Shown: positions 7,884 through 16,685, counted from the stretch's first letter. The stretch: 43,117 nucleotides of DNA from Patescibacteria group bacterium (GCA_018970245.1 JAGWWT010000011.1:1-43117); one strand, 5' to 3'. Notes: generated from the sequence alone by a model not told the origin. Numbers and translations are program-made.

Positions 7884-9398
7884 TTATTGTTGTCCGCCGA
7901 AGGCGGCTACGGCCTGTCCGGCTTGGATGCCGGAGATCACCTGGGTCCAGTCTCCGTCGGAGATGCCTGTCTGGACCTTCTGCTCATGATAGCTGCCGTC
8001 GGCGCCCACGGCCAGCACATACGATCCGTCGCTCCTCGTGATGATCGCGCTCGAAGGCACGGCCACCGCGCCTTGCACGGAAGCGCCATGGATCGTCACG
8101 TTGGCGGTCATGCCGGTCCGGATGCGCGGATCGGATCCGGATAGATAGACGGTGGCTTTGTATGCGCTCGCGCCGTTCGTGACCGTCGGCGCCAGGTCTA
8201 TCGAGGAGACAGTGCCGGTGGCGGCCAAGCCGCTTCCGTAGGCATCGAAGCTTATGTCCGCCGGATCATTCACGGCTATCAGGGCAACTTCATTCTCGGG
8301 GATCATGACGTCGACCTTGTAGGCTCCGGCGCTGATGAGGTCGATGGCGGGGGTGGCAGCCGGGAAGCTCTCGCCGGCCTTCGGGTCGACGCTGGCCACT
8401 ATGCCCGCCCAGGGAGCGATGAGCATCGTGTCGGAGAGCTGGCTCTGGAGAGAAGCGACGTTGGCCTGCGCCTTGGCTAGCGCTGCCTCTGCCACCTGTA
8501 CGGCTTCGGGAGTGCTCGAGGCTTGGATGACGGCGAGCTGGTCGTTGGCGGCCTTGAATGCCTGCAGAGCGGCGCTGAACTCAGAATCGGCCGCGTTCAC
8601 TTCCGTCGAAGCGCCGTTCACGGCCGAGACGTAGCCGGCTATGGCATCGGTCGTGAGGCCGGAATTGCCTGGCGTCAGGCGGTTCGCCGCCGAAGCGAGC
8701 GCGTCCATGAATGATTTGGCGGCGGCGATATCGGAGACAGCTTCAGAGAGCGTCTGGTCCGATGTCGGGCCCTTGCCGAGAAGGGAATTCCATTTGGCCA
8801 GGCGGCTCGTCATATCGAGGCGGAGGCTATTCAGAGAGATCGCTGTCGATTGCGAATCGGTAGGGATGAGTATGGTCGGGTTGGGGCTCGTGCCGTTCTG
8901 ATACAGAGATGTGATCTTGTTCAGGATGGCGTCCTGGATCTTGAGGTAGGCGTCATTGTCAGCGGTGGCCAGGGAAGAAGCGGCTGCGGAGACGCCCTGC
9001 TGGTAGACGGCGAGCGTCTGGGACGTAGCGCCCTTTTGGACAGCAGCCAGATTGGCTTCGGCTGATGCGACATCGGCATTGGCGCCTTCGAGCGAGGCGC
9101 GCAGCTGGCCATTGTCCTGTTCAGCCAAGATTTCTCCGGCGTATGCATGGTCGCCGACTTTGGCATTCACGGCCGTGACTATGCCGGCTTTCTGGAAAGA
9201 CAATGAGACGCTCTTGTCGGAATCGACGCTCCCGTCGGCTGAGATGGATTCTTGTATATCCATGACCTGGGCCTGGGCCAAGGTGAGCTGTTTGGTCTGC
9301 GGCTTCAATAGGTAATAGGCGCCTCCGGCGGCGACCGCCACGAAAAGGATGATAGCGGCTGTAAGCGTCGCTTTGTGCTCCAATATCCTTGAGAACAT
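7884..9398 (-). CDS. RND/MacA-type periplasmic adaptor subunit (HlyD family)
   Basis: A 504-aa protein with an N-terminal membrane anchor (about residues 10-30). A lipoyl half-motif (VNAKVGDHAYAGEILAEQDN) is followed by a long alanine-rich alpha-hairpin (about 95-320) with coiled-coil character. The second lipoyl half (IAPWAGIVASVDPKAGESF) follows, then a barrel and membrane-proximal domain. This is the MacA/RND adaptor layout, although the hairpin is unusually long and low in complexity. It begins the adaptor operon, with its start region overlapping by 10 bp the frame upstream of queA; the two genes are divergent. The ABC or RND partner is not in the window. Confidence 0.85.
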   Translation of the reverse strand: MFSRILEHKATLTAAIILFVAVAAGGAYYLLKPQTKQLTLAQAQVMDIQESISADGSVDSDKSVSLSFQKAGIVTAVNAKVGDHAYAGEILAEQDNGQLRASLEGANADVASAEANLAAVQKGATSQTLAVYQQGVSAAASSLATADNDAYLKIQDAILNKITSLYQNGTSPNPTILIPTDSQSTAISLNSLRLDMTSRLAKWNSLLGKGPTSDQTLSEAVSDIAAAKSFMDALASAANRLTPGNSGLTTDAIAGYVSAVNGASTEVNAADSEFSAALQAFKAANDQLAVIQASSTPEAVQVAEAALAKAQANVASLQSQLSDTMLIAPWAGIVASVDPKAGESFPAATPAIDLISAGAYKVDVMIPENEVALIAVNDPADISFDAYGSGLAATGTVSSIDLAPTVTNGASAYKATVYLSGSDPRIRTGMTANVTIHGASVQGAVAVPSSAIITRSDGSYVLAVGADGSYHEQKVQTGISDGDWTQVISGIQAGQAVAAFGGQQ

Positions 9399-9436
9399 GC
9401 CGGCATGCTACCATATCGGAGCGCTTTTCCAAAGAC

Positions 9437-10576
9437 ATGGACTCTATGCGAAAGGATGAAGGTTTCGAACTGCCGGACGGGCTCATCGCCGCGGTCCCGG
9501 CCGAGCCGCGCGACTCTTCGCGGCTATTCGTGTATGAGGCGGCCTCAGGAAGGATCCGCTTCGGCAGGTTCGCCGATCTGAGCGCCTACCTGCCGGCTGA
9601 TTCGCTGCTCGTCCTGAACGATACTAAGGTCGTTCCGGCCAGGTTGAAGCTCAATAAGCGGACTGGAGGGAAGATCGAGATGCTCCTCCTTCTCAATGAA
9701 TGGCCAGGCGGCAGCTCGCCGATAGCCGCGCTTTCCGATAGGAAAGCGGCAGTCGGCGACGTTCTTTCCATAGGAGATGATCCTGGAACGCCGATGGGCG
9801 CGGGCAGCACAGGAGCGCCGGCGGGCTACGAAAAGCGAGGATTCGAGGTCGTCGGCCAGGACAAGAATGTCTTCTATCTTAAGCCGCTGTTCAACCCGGC
9901 TTCCATCCACGAGACGCTCTTGAAGCACGGTTCGACTCCGGTGCCCAAATACATAAAAGGCATGCGCCTGGGAGAAGCGGAGCTCCGCCAGAGATACCAG
10001 GCCATCTTCGCCGCCAATCCTTCCTCTGTGGCTGCGCCGACGGCTTCGCTCCATTTCACCGAGGGCGTGTTCAAAAGCCTTGAGGAGCGCGGCATCCAGA
10101 CGGCGAGGATCAGCCTGCATGTAGGGCTTGGGACGTTCGCGCCCGTCACGGAAGAGGACATGAGGAAAGGCGAGCTCCACAAGGAAAGATACTCGATCCC
10201 GGCCGGAGCGCTCCGGGCCATCCAGGACGCAAAAGCCCAAGCGCGGCCGGTCGTCGCTGTCGGCACCACGACTGTCCGCGCCCTGGAATCGGCAGCCCTC
10301 CGCGGCGTGCTCTCAGGCGCGCGGAAGGCAACAGCGACGGCTGCAAGCGCGTCTCTCGATGGGGAGACGAACATCTTTATCAAGCCGCCATTCGATTTCA
10401 AAGCCGTCGACATCCTGATCACCAATTTCCACCTGCCAGGCTCGTCGCTCATGATGCTGGTCCAGGCTTTCCTGGAATACAAGGGCTCGCCCAAGCGGCT
10501 GGCCGAGCTCTATGAGATCGCTATAGCCGAGAGGTTCAGGTTCTATTCATTCGGGGACGCGATGCTGATCCTCTGA
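9437..10576 (+). CDS. queA: S-adenosylmethionine:tRNA ribosyltransferase-isomerase QueA
   Basis: A 380-aa cytosolic enzyme that transfers and isomerises the ribosyl group of SAM onto 7-aminomethyl-7-deazaguanine in tRNA, forming epoxyqueuosine. The N-terminus (FELPDGLIAAVPAEPRDSSR) and LVLNDTKVVPARL are family signatures. HVGLGTFAPV, the invariant C-terminal TNFHLPGSSLMMLV and the final RFYSFGDAMLI are also present. The ATG at 9437 gives the usual family start; the frame extends upstream into the divergent adaptor gene. No tgt gene is visible in this window. A 48-bp inset rich in Gly/Ala (about residues 115-130) is slightly longer than usual. Confidence 0.95.
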   Translation: MDSMRKDEGFELPDGLIAAVPAEPRDSSRLFVYEAASGRIRFGRFADLSAYLPADSLLVLNDTKVVPARLKLNKRTGGKIEMLLLLNEWPGGSSPIAALSDRKAAVGDVLSIGDDPGTPMGAGSTGAPAGYEKRGFEVVGQDKNVFYLKPLFNPASIHETLLKHGSTPVPKYIKGMRLGEAELRQRYQAIFAANPSSVAAPTASLHFTEGVFKSLEERGIQTARISLHVGLGTFAPVTEEDMRKGELHKERYSIPAGALRAIQDAKAQARPVVAVGTTTVRALESAALRGVLSGARKATATAASASLDGETNIFIKPPFDFKAVDILITNFHLPGSSLMMLVQAFLEYKGSPKRLAELYEIAIAERFRFYSFGDAMLIL

Positions 10577-10602
10577 GCGCCCCTATCGGCCATCAGGGCT
10601 GT

Positions 10603-10608
10603 TATAAT
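10603..10608 (+). promoter_or_regulatory. -10 box placing the start at the deacetylase ATG (leaderless)
   Basis: TATAAT ends 7 nt before the A of the ATG at 10615, so a standard start site would coincide with the start codon. No Shine-Dalgarno site is present. The -35 region is weak. Confidence 0.5.
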
Positions 10609-10614
10609 TGCGGG

Positions 10615-11388
10615 ATGAGCAGGCGCAATGAGAAGGCAGAGCTGCTGGATATATCGCAAGAAGCCAGGCTGGGCTTAGGCGGCTTGATCGTTCTCGCGGT
10701 CATAGCGCTCCTTTCCAGCTATGGCCGGCATCCGGCTCCTGCAGCGGCTGGACCCTCTCCCGCAGCCGTTCCCAGAGCCGTCTCTTCCATCGAGATCGCG
10801 CACGGCGATCGCACGAAGAAGCAAGTCATCTTCACTTTCGATGCCGGAGGCGCAACGACCTCGGCAGATGAGATATTGGCTGTATTGGCCAAGCACAGGG
10901 TCAAGGGCACCTTCTTCATGACAGGGAAGTTCGTCCAGGCCAACCCGGGCCTGGTCAGGCGCATCGTCGATTCCGGTTATGAGGTCTTCGATCACACGTA
11001 TTCTCATCCATTCCTGACCCATCTATCTGATGCCGATATCGCCAAGCAGCTGGATATGATGGATGGAGCTCTCGCGGCGGCTGTGCCTGGCGCCTCGTCA
11101 AGGCCGTATTTCCGGGCTCCTTATGGCGATCGCGACAGCCGCGTATTGGCGGATGCCTTCAAGGACGGCTATGAATCAGTCTATTGGACGGTCGATGCGC
11201 TCGACTGGAAAGAGCCTCAGGGCGAAACGGATGCGAGCGTGGAAGCGCGGATATTGGACAGCCTCGCTCCCGGGAACATCTATCTCATGCATGTGGGCGA
11301 CTCCATAACGGGCTCGATCCTGGATGATGTATTCTCCAGGATCGAAGCTCGCGGATATGGGATCGTTTCGCTTAAGGAAGGGTTGTGA
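10615..11388 (+). CDS. Membrane-anchored polysaccharide deacetylase (NodB domain)
   Basis: A 257-aa protein with an N-terminal membrane anchor (about residues 20-36), a proline/alanine linker, and a NodB catalytic domain from about residue 65. The metal-binding and catalytic motifs are intact: TFDAGG (Asp76), HTYSH (His127 and His131) and RAPYG (167-171). The TFDAG form, lacking the second Asp of TFDDG, is typical of the PdaA-like subgroup acting on peptidoglycan. It probably removes acetyl groups from N-acetylated cell-wall glycans on the outer face. Its 3' end overlaps the convergent FN3 gene by 17 bp. Confidence 0.9.
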   Translation: MSRRNEKAELLDISQEARLGLGGLIVLAVIALLSSYGRHPAPAAAGPSPAAVPRAVSSIEIAHGDRTKKQVIFTFDAGGATTSADEILAVLAKHRVKGTFFMTGKFVQANPGLVRRIVDSGYEVFDHTYSHPFLTHLSDADIAKQLDMMDGALAAAVPGASSRPYFRAPYGDRDSRVLADAFKDGYESVYWTVDALDWKEPQGETDASVEARILDSLAPGNIYLMHVGDSITGSILDDVFSRIEARGYGIVSLKEGL

Positions 11389-12286
11389 ACGATCCTTCCG
11401 TGGAAGTGGCGGTCTGGCCGGAAGCGTCAGCTGACACGGCCAGGTAATAGTACGTGGTCGATGTGGCAAGACCGCTAAGGCTGATGTTGTGGATCGTCCC
11501 GGCTGCTCCGGTGGCGATGATGGGCGTCGAGCTGCCCGCGAGGACCGGCGTGCTGGTCGAGTAATAGAGCGCGCTGCCAGCGGTCGTCGAAGTCACCCAG
11601 AATATCGTGGCGCTGGTCGACGACAGGTTGATGGCCGCTGGACCGAAGGTTATGGTCGGCGCTGGGACTGCCGCCTGCGCCTGCGTAGCGAATGACGCCG
11701 AGCTGGTCCCGGTATTGCCGGAAGCGTCAGTGGACGTGAGCATGACGTAGTACGTGGTCGAAGCCGTTAGGCCCGTAATCGTCAGGTGATGGAAGGTCGA
11801 AAGGGTGCTCGAATAGAAGAGCGTGCTCGATGCCGTCGCTGGGTAGCTGGCGCTCACGTACGCCTTGCTGTCAGCGTTCTCCTGGGTCAGCCAATATATG
11901 TCGGCCGATCCGGTCGTGACATTGAAGACGCTGATGGATGAGATGATCGGAGTGGTCGTGGCCGCCGGAGGCGTGGTCGTCCCATTCTGGCCGTCATTGT
12001 CCGTATCGTCATCCTGATCCTGTCCTTGACCCTGTCCGGGATTGAACGGTCCGAAGCGCTTGGCGATGCCCGGAGGCAGAGCCTTTCCGCGCTCGAAGTT
12101 CATCCAGATGCCTGGCGGAAGGCCGGATGAAGCCGCTGCTACATGGGCGTCATTGCCGTTGCCGCGGCCATTGCCGACGCCGTGCTCGCCGCGGTCTTTC
12201 GCGAAGGCTGGCGCTGCCATCGCCGCGGTGATGATAAATGCAGTCGCTATCGAGGCTAACTTCTTGCTGCCGATTTTGTTTTTCAT
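11372..12286 (-). CDS. Secreted protein with two fibronectin type III-like domains
   Basis: A 304-aa protein with a clear signal peptide (basic start, hydrophobic core, AAPAFA cleavage region near residue 29). A Gly/Asn/Asp-rich stretch and a Thr/Pro linker (TTTPPAATTTP) lead to two FN3-like domains (about 115-205 and 210-304). Both domains carry the conserved W in the B strand (YWLTQ, FWVTS) and Tyr-Tyr in the F strand (TTYYVML, TTYYYLA). It is likely exported and perhaps surface-displayed. No catalytic domain is visible. It lies next to the ECF sigma/DUF5667 operon on the same strand and could be one of its targets, which is inference only. Confidence 0.85.
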   Translation of the reverse strand: MKNKIGSKKLASIATAFIITAAMAAPAFAKDRGEHGVGNGRGNGNDAHVAAASSGLPPGIWMNFERGKALPPGIAKRFGPFNPGQGQGQDQDDDTDNDGQNGTTTPPAATTTPIISSISVFNVTTGSADIYWLTQENADSKAYVSASYPATASSTLFYSSTLSTFHHLTITGLTASTTYYVMLTSTDASGNTGTSSASFATQAQAAVPAPTITFGPAAINLSSTSATIFWVTSTTAGSALYYSTSTPVLAGSSTPIIATGAAGTIHNISLSGLATSTTYYYLAVSADASGQTATSTEGSFTTLP

Positions 12287-12314
12287 TTTTATCTAGATAT
12301 TGATAATGGAGGTG

Positions 12315-12346
12315 CAAAAAAGCGCGTCCGGGAGTTAGGACGCGCT
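12315..12346 (-). terminator. Intrinsic terminator of the sigma/DUF5667 operon
   Basis: On the minus strand AGCGCGTCC pairs with GGACGCGCT (9-bp stem, 8-nt loop) and is followed by a run of six T. It lies 26 bp after the DUF5667 stop and just upstream of the FN3 gene. Confidence 0.9.
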
Positions 12347-12371
12347 CCTCGCGATCTTATTACGCCGATCG

Positions 12372-13685
12372 TCAATTCTTGTGGTTTTTCGGCTCGATCA
12401 GGGGCAGAGAATGGTGCCTATCGCTATTTTCTAAGCCATTATTCGCATCCGCAGCATTTGTCGACCCGCCATTCGGGCCCGCGGCTCCCTTGATAGCATC
12501 GGCTGCAGCCGCTTCCTGGCCGGCGTTGCCGCTCGTGCCAGGATCGCCGCTCGTGCCAGGATCGCCGCGGGAATGGGAGCGGAAGCCGGAATATGAAGTG
12601 GTGGCAGAGCCGTTCTCTGTCTCGGATGAAGTCGACGTGGCGGAAGCTTCGGTGCTCGACGCGGTCGTGGTGGAGACCGGCGATGATTCTAAAGAAGGTA
12701 AAGGCGGTATCATGTTCGGAGCCTTCATGCCGATGCTGTGCCTTATCTGGACTTGGATCGAAGCTTCGGTGGCCTTCCTGTCGGCTCGGCCGAAGAGGGC
12801 GATGGCGTCTCCATATGCGCCGGAAGCCAGCTTGGCGGTCCCTTCAGAGAGATAATCTTTTGCTTGCGACAGCTGGTCAGCGATCGAGGCGCCCGCCTGC
12901 ACGGCTGCGCCTGAACCGCTCACGACAGGTTCGGCAGAGGCGACGGCCTCCGCGGACCTTTTTTCCGCTTCTTTGGCGGCCAAGGCGACATTGTTCGGGT
13001 CAGTGGAAGTGCTCAAACTGTACTCTGCGGAGGTCCGGAGCTGGGCGGCGGCGATGAGGGCGTTCGTGACATTGCGGGCGATCGATCCCGAGCCTGGGAT
13101 CGTATCGAGCACGTCGCGATGGGCTGAGAGGATGCTCTCCAGGTCATTCGAAAGGGAAGCGGCTTGATCGGCATTTCCGGAAGCCTGTATGGAATCGATC
13201 GCTGTAATGGCGGCGTCGGCATGCGCGTTGAAGTTGGCCTCGGCCAATGCCGTCTTATCCGGCGACAGAGACCCTTCGGATGAGAGCTTCTCGATCTCAT
13301 TGAGCCTGGCTTCGGCTTGAGAGGTCTGCAAGGCAGCTTGCGCCTGCGGCGATGAAGCGAGCAAGTCGGCCACCTTCTCGTTCACGCCGAGCTTCCAAGG
13401 GTAGAGGAGATCGCCCGGCAGGGCCCCTTCGGCCGCCTGGGTAGCCGCGGCGCCCGCTCCAAGCACGAGGATCAGGATGAGGAGGGGCACGAAGATCGCC
13501 CTGCGGCCGGAGGCGTAGGCGAAGATCGCGGCGTATGGCGAAGGCCGTCCGTGAGAGCCGAGATCCGCGGAGGCCATTATCCTAGACCAGACCTCTGATC
13601 TCTCTGCCGGGGACATGCCGAAGCTGCGGGCAGCCTCAAAGATCCTGTCCTCGACGTCTTTCGATTCGTTATCGTTTCTGTTCAT
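12372..13685 (-). CDS. DUF5667 membrane protein, probable partner of the ECF sigma factor
   Basis: A 437-aa protein. The cytoplasmic N-terminus (1-60) has a helical segment that could bind a sigma factor. A transmembrane helix follows (about 64-84), and then the DUF5667 hallmark PGDLLYPWKLGVNEKV. The external part is an alanine-rich helical region and a Ser/Thr/Gly-rich tail with tandem GDPGTS units (an 18-bp direct repeat at about 12530-12565). The gene overlaps the end of the sigma gene by 17 bp, implying coupled translation and a functional link. By analogy with anti-sigma factors, it probably senses an envelope signal and holds the sigma factor. No zinc anti-sigma motif is seen. Confidence 0.82.
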   Translation of the reverse strand: MNRNDNESKDVEDRIFEAARSFGMSPAERSEVWSRIMASADLGSHGRPSPYAAIFAYASGRRAIFVPLLILILVLGAGAAATQAAEGALPGDLLYPWKLGVNEKVADLLASSPQAQAALQTSQAEARLNEIEKLSSEGSLSPDKTALAEANFNAHADAAITAIDSIQASGNADQAASLSNDLESILSAHRDVLDTIPGSGSIARNVTNALIAAAQLRTSAEYSLSTSTDPNNVALAAKEAEKRSAEAVASAEPVVSGSGAAVQAGASIADQLSQAKDYLSEGTAKLASGAYGDAIALFGRADRKATEASIQVQIRHSIGMKAPNMIPPLPSLESSPVSTTTASSTEASATSTSSETENGSATTSYSGFRSHSRGDPGTSGDPGTSGNAGQEAAAADAIKGAAGPNGGSTNAADANNGLENSDRHHSLPLIEPKNHKN

Positions 13686-14181
13686 GATAGAAAAGATTCC
13701 TCAGCTTCTCGAGACCTCTGTGGATGTGCACGGCTATCGTGTTCTCGCGCTCTCCCGTTATCCCGGCGATCTCTTTCAGCGACAATTCTTGCACATATCT
13801 CATGAATACCGCCTCTCCGTACGGCGCAGGAACTTTCTGGAGTAGGGCCACCGCTTGGGTGCCGTCGATCGTATCGAACCAGCGGTCCGTGTCGTCGAAC
13901 GATGGGTCGAACCCGTCCTCGCGCATCGTTTCGAGCGAATCGATCGGCTTCCTTCGCCGATACTCGTCTATCACCAGATTGGTCATGATCTTGTACAGGA
14001 AGGCCTTGAAATTATCTACGGCCGAGTCGTCCTTCGCAAGGTATTGCCAAGCTCGTACGAATGTCTCCTGGAGCATGTCCTTGGCGAGCTCGCGGTCGTT
14101 GATCTTGAAGACGCAGTACCTGAAAAGCGCGTCGGAATGATCCGCATAGGCCTTTTCGAATTGTTGCTGTTTGCTGCTCAT
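13669..14181 (-). CDS. ECF-type RNA polymerase sigma factor (sigma-70 family)
   Basis: A 170-aa cytoplasmic protein with sigma region 2 (about residues 8-78, including DMLQETFVRAWQYLA and FLYKIMTNLVIDEYRRRK) and region 4 (about 108-165). Region 4 carries the helix-turn-helix ELSLKEIAGITGERENTIAVHIHRGLEKLR. It lacks regions 1 and 3, as expected for extracytoplasmic-function sigma factors, and should direct RNA polymerase to a small regulon. The downstream DUF5667 gene overlaps it by 17 bp. A divergent gene encodes a thioredoxin-like exported protein, so an envelope-stress role is plausible but not shown. I could not define its promoter motif. Confidence 0.92.
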   Translation of the reverse strand: MSSKQQQFEKAYADHSDALFRYCVFKINDRELAKDMLQETFVRAWQYLAKDDSAVDNFKAFLYKIMTNLVIDEYRRRKPIDSLETMREDGFDPSFDDTDRWFDTIDGTQAVALLQKVPAPYGEAVFMRYVQELSLKEIAGITGERENTIAVHIHRGLEKLRNLFYHEQKR

Positions 14182-14318
14182 GGGTTAGACGCGAGGCTCG
14201 TTTGCGCATTACAGCCCGAATGGCGCATATGTTCTTTACGAGCTAGGCCTAAAATCGGTTGCCTTGCCCGTAATGGCTGCGTCGCTTATAATCAGGACCT
14301 AACTATCCCATATCAGCC

Positions 14319-14975
14319 ATGAATAAAAGGCGCATATTGTTTTGGAGCGGTTTCGTGATAGTCCTCGGCCTCATCGTCTGGGGGCTCGTGGCTTCAATGA
14401 ACCAGCCATCAGCCGGGCTTTCCCTGGCCGAACCGGCGCCTGTCACTGCCAAGGACCATGTCATCGGTCCGGCCGATGCCCCGGTGACGCTCATAGAGTA
14501 CAGCGATTTCCAGTGCCCGGCCTGCGAGGCATACTACCCGATAGTCACCCAGGTCTTCCAGGAATCTTCTTCGACCATGCGGCTGGTCTACCGCCATTTC
14601 CCGCTGCCCCAGCATCCCAATGCCGTTCCAGCGGCCGTGGCTTCGGAGGCGGCGAACGTCCAGGGCAAGTTCTGGGGCATGTACAATATGCTCTTCGAGA
14701 ACCATGCCGATTGGACGGAGCTTTCGGACCCGACGCCGGTCTTCGTGGGATATGCAGAGAAGCTCGGCTTGGATGTGGCCCAGTTCAAGGCTGACCTGGC
14801 CAGCTCGACGATCCGCGGCATAGTCACTGCCGATGAAGACGAAGGCATCCATATCGGCATCGACCACACGCCGACCTTCTTCCTGAACGGGAAGGAGCTC
14901 CAGCCCCAACAGATCCAAGATTATGCATCATTTAAAGCAGCTGTGGACGCGGCGGCTTCATCAAGTCCCCGTTAG
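14319..14975 (+). CDS. Membrane-anchored DsbA-like thioredoxin-fold protein
   Basis: A 218-aa protein with an N-terminal signal anchor (about residues 6-26) and a DsbA/thioredoxin_4 domain. The redox motif is CPAC (Cys66-Cys69), preceded by LIEYSDFQ. The cis-proline loop is TPTFFLNG (about 186-193). It should form disulfide bonds in proteins on the outer side of the membrane. Its 3' end overlaps the VKOR gene by 53 bp in another frame, so the two are translated together; VKOR would re-oxidise it. A -10-like TATAAT lies about 26 nt upstream of the ATG. Confidence 0.92.
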   Translation: MNKRRILFWSGFVIVLGLIVWGLVASMNQPSAGLSLAEPAPVTAKDHVIGPADAPVTLIEYSDFQCPACEAYYPIVTQVFQESSSTMRLVYRHFPLPQHPNAVPAAVASEAANVQGKFWGMYNMLFENHADWTELSDPTPVFVGYAEKLGLDVAQFKADLASSTIRGIVTADEDEGIHIGIDHTPTFFLNGKELQPQQIQDYASFKAAVDAAASSSPR

Positions 14976-15396
14976 TCTCATCATAGTCGTTCTGGCCGTC
15001 GCCATCATCGGCTTCGCCGATGCGGGCTACCTTTCGATCGAGCATTTCAAGGACGTCATCCCGCCGTGCTCGATCACCGGCGGATGCGAAAAAGTCCTGA
15101 CCAGCCAGTTCGCCGTGATCCTGGGCATACCGGTCTCGCTCCTTGGCGCTGCTTATTATTTCTCGATATGCTGCGGGCTCTTCGCCTTTCTCGAGAGCCG
15201 CAACCATGAAGTCCTGCGCGTGACCCTGCTTCTCACAGTTCTCGGATTCTTGGCTTCGCTCTGGTTCGTCTTCCTCCAGGCATTCGTCATCCATTCATAT
15301 TGCGCCTACTGCCTAGGCTCGGCAGCCACCTCGACGGTCTTGTTCATATTGGCGGCCGTCATATTAGGGCGGTATAAGGAGCCAGCTTCGATATGA
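14923..15396 (+). CDS. Vitamin K epoxide reductase-family protein (VKOR)
   Basis: A 157-aa integral membrane protein with four or five helices. It has the two VKOR cysteine pairs: Cys49/Cys55 in PPCSITGGCEKV (loop) and Cys127/Cys130 in HSYCAYCLG (active-site CxxC). Bacterial VKOR passes electrons from DsbA-like proteins to quinone, completing oxidative protein folding. The 53-bp overlap with the upstream DsbA-like gene supports that pairing. The first 14 residues may be partly spurious; a later start is possible. Its stop overlaps the next gene's ATG by 4 bp (ATGA), extending the operon. Confidence 0.93.
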   Translation: MHHLKQLWTRRLHQVPVSLIIVVLAVAIIGFADAGYLSIEHFKDVIPPCSITGGCEKVLTSQFAVILGIPVSLLGAAYYFSICCGLFAFLESRNHEVLRVTLLLTVLGFLASLWFVFLQAFVIHSYCAYCLGSAATSTVLFILAAVILGRYKEPASI

Positions 15397-16352
15397 TGAA
15401 GCGGACGAATGCGCAAAAAGCGTCTGAAGCCGAGGCAAGCATCGCTGTCACGCGGCCTTCGGCTGACTATGAGCTCCTCGACTCCGGGGAGGGCGAGAAG
15501 CTGGAACGATTCGGGCAGACCGTCCTCTCTAGGCCTGATCCGCAGGCTCTCTGGCACAAGTCTCTGGATGCCGCCGCATGGAAGAGGGCTGATGGGCATT
15601 TCAGCGGAGACTGGCGGCTCAAGCCGCACGTCCAGGCCAAGTGGGAGATCTCGTTCGCGGGCCTGAAGCTTTGGGTCCGGCCGAGCTCGTTCAAGCATGT
15701 GGGGCTCTTTCCGGAGCAGGAATCGAACTGGAAATGGATGCAGGAGCTGGTCGGCTCTGATGGCCCCGGCTCTGGTGGCCCCGGCTCTGATGGCCCCGCT
15801 TCCGCGCCCGAGGTCTTGAATCTTTTCGGCTATACCGGAGGGGCCACTCTTTCCTGCGCGAAAGCGGGAGCCAAAGTCGTGCACGTCGATGGGTCGAAAG
15901 CGGCGATGGGTTGGGCGCGCGAGAATGCCGAGCTCTCTGGATTGGCGGAAAAGCCGGTGAGATGGATCTTGGACGACGCGCGAGCTTTCGTCAGGCGGGA
16001 AGCGAAGCGCGGCCGCCGATATGACGGGATAGTCATGGATCCGCCGGCTTTCGGGCACGGTCCGGGCGGCGAGCTTTGGAAGATCGAGGAGCATCTGCTC
16101 CCGCTCATAGATGATTGCATGCAGATCCTGAAGGATGAGCCCCTTTTCTTCTTGATAAATGGATATTCGGCGGGCTACTCGGCGCTGGCATACGAGAACG
16201 CGCTTTTGCCGCTCGCGCGGCGGGCGGGAGGCAAGATCGAGGCGGGAGAATTGTCTATAGAAGAGTCTGGCCCTGAAGGGCAGAGAATTGGGGGGCAGAG
16301 CATTGGGGAGCGGCTGCTTCCTGCTGGCATATTCGCTCGCTGGTCGAAGTGA
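15393..16352 (+). CDS. Class I SAM-dependent methyltransferase (RlmI/RlmK-like)
   Basis: A 319-aa enzyme. The SAM-binding motif I (VLNLFGYTGGATL, about residues 146-158) is followed by an acidic motif II (VVHVDGSKAAM) and the motif IV IVMDPPAFGHG, where DPP-x-(F/Y) is typical of the RlmI/RlmL group that methylates 23S rRNA cytosine or guanine. The likely substrate is rRNA. It overlaps the VKOR gene by 4 bp, although functional coupling is unclear. A glycine/proline-rich insert (GSDGPGSGGPGSDGP) made of three 15-bp DNA repeats lies just before motif I, and another low-complexity stretch lies near the C-terminus. Confidence 0.85.
   Translation: MMKRTNAQKASEAEASIAVTRPSADYELLDSGEGEKLERFGQTVLSRPDPQALWHKSLDAAAWKRADGHFSGDWRLKPHVQAKWEISFAGLKLWVRPSSFKHVGLFPEQESNWKWMQELVGSDGPGSGGPGSDGPASAPEVLNLFGYTGGATLSCAKAGAKVVHVDGSKAAMGWARENAELSGLAEKPVRWILDDARAFVRREAKRGRRYDGIVMDPPAFGHGPGGELWKIEEHLLPLIDDCMQILKDEPLFFLINGYSAGYSALAYENALLPLARRAGGKIEAGELSIEESGPEGQRIGGQSIGERLLPAGIFARWSK
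15753..15797 (+). repeat. In-frame 15-bp tandem repeat inside the methyltransferase gene
   Basis: Three copies of GGCTCTG(A/G)TGGCCCC, each encoding Gly-Ser-Asp/Gly-Gly-Pro. It lies at the junction between the N-terminal part and the SAM-binding domain. Confidence 0.85.
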
Positions 16353-16401
16353 AGCGCTGTCTCCAAGGTTTCCTCTATTGCTCTCCTGGGAAAATAGAGC
16401 C

Positions 16402-16455
16402 GAGAGCAGCGATAGCGGTGAGAGCACCGAGGGTAGTGAGAGCGCCGCGGGTAGA
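16402..16455 (+). repeat. Three imperfect 18-bp tandem units, intergenic
   Basis: Three units beginning GAGAGC (16402, 16420, 16438) share the pattern GAGAGCnnCGnnGGTAGT. They lie in a 333-bp gene-free stretch between the methyltransferase gene and folD. Confidence 0.6.
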
Positions 16456-16475
16456 GAGCCTCATGTATAGATCTG

Positions 16476-16575
16476 ATCGAAACGTTGATCTGGTCGTTCG
16501 TGTTGTATAATTTTTCCACACAGTGGCTCAACCAAGCCGTTGATTTTGTCATGGAAATGGATTTCCGTAAATGAA
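16476..16575 (+). repeat. Dispersed ~100-bp intergenic repeat, copy A
   Basis: Aligns without gaps to 32112-32211 at about 76 of 100 positions. Identical blocks include ATCGAAACGT at the start and AATGGATTTC near the end. A small hairpin (GGCT...AGCC, extended by two G-T pairs) is preserved in both copies. This copy also contains TATAAT (16506-16511), which might act as a promoter for folD. Confidence 0.6.
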
Positions 16576-16685
16576 AAAGGGAATGTCCACACACATATGG
16601 CGGTTTTCTCCTAGGATGGACGGTTCGTTGGTGGGGCAATGGCGGCGGGGTGGGGACGGCCTCGAAACGGCAAAGATGCATAAAG

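Noticed and set aside
15306-16427. 373-codon minus-strand ORF opposite the methyltransferase gene
   Set aside because: It is an antisense shadow: the plus strand has clear SAM-methyltransferase motifs, and the minus product is Arg/Pro-rich with no domain.
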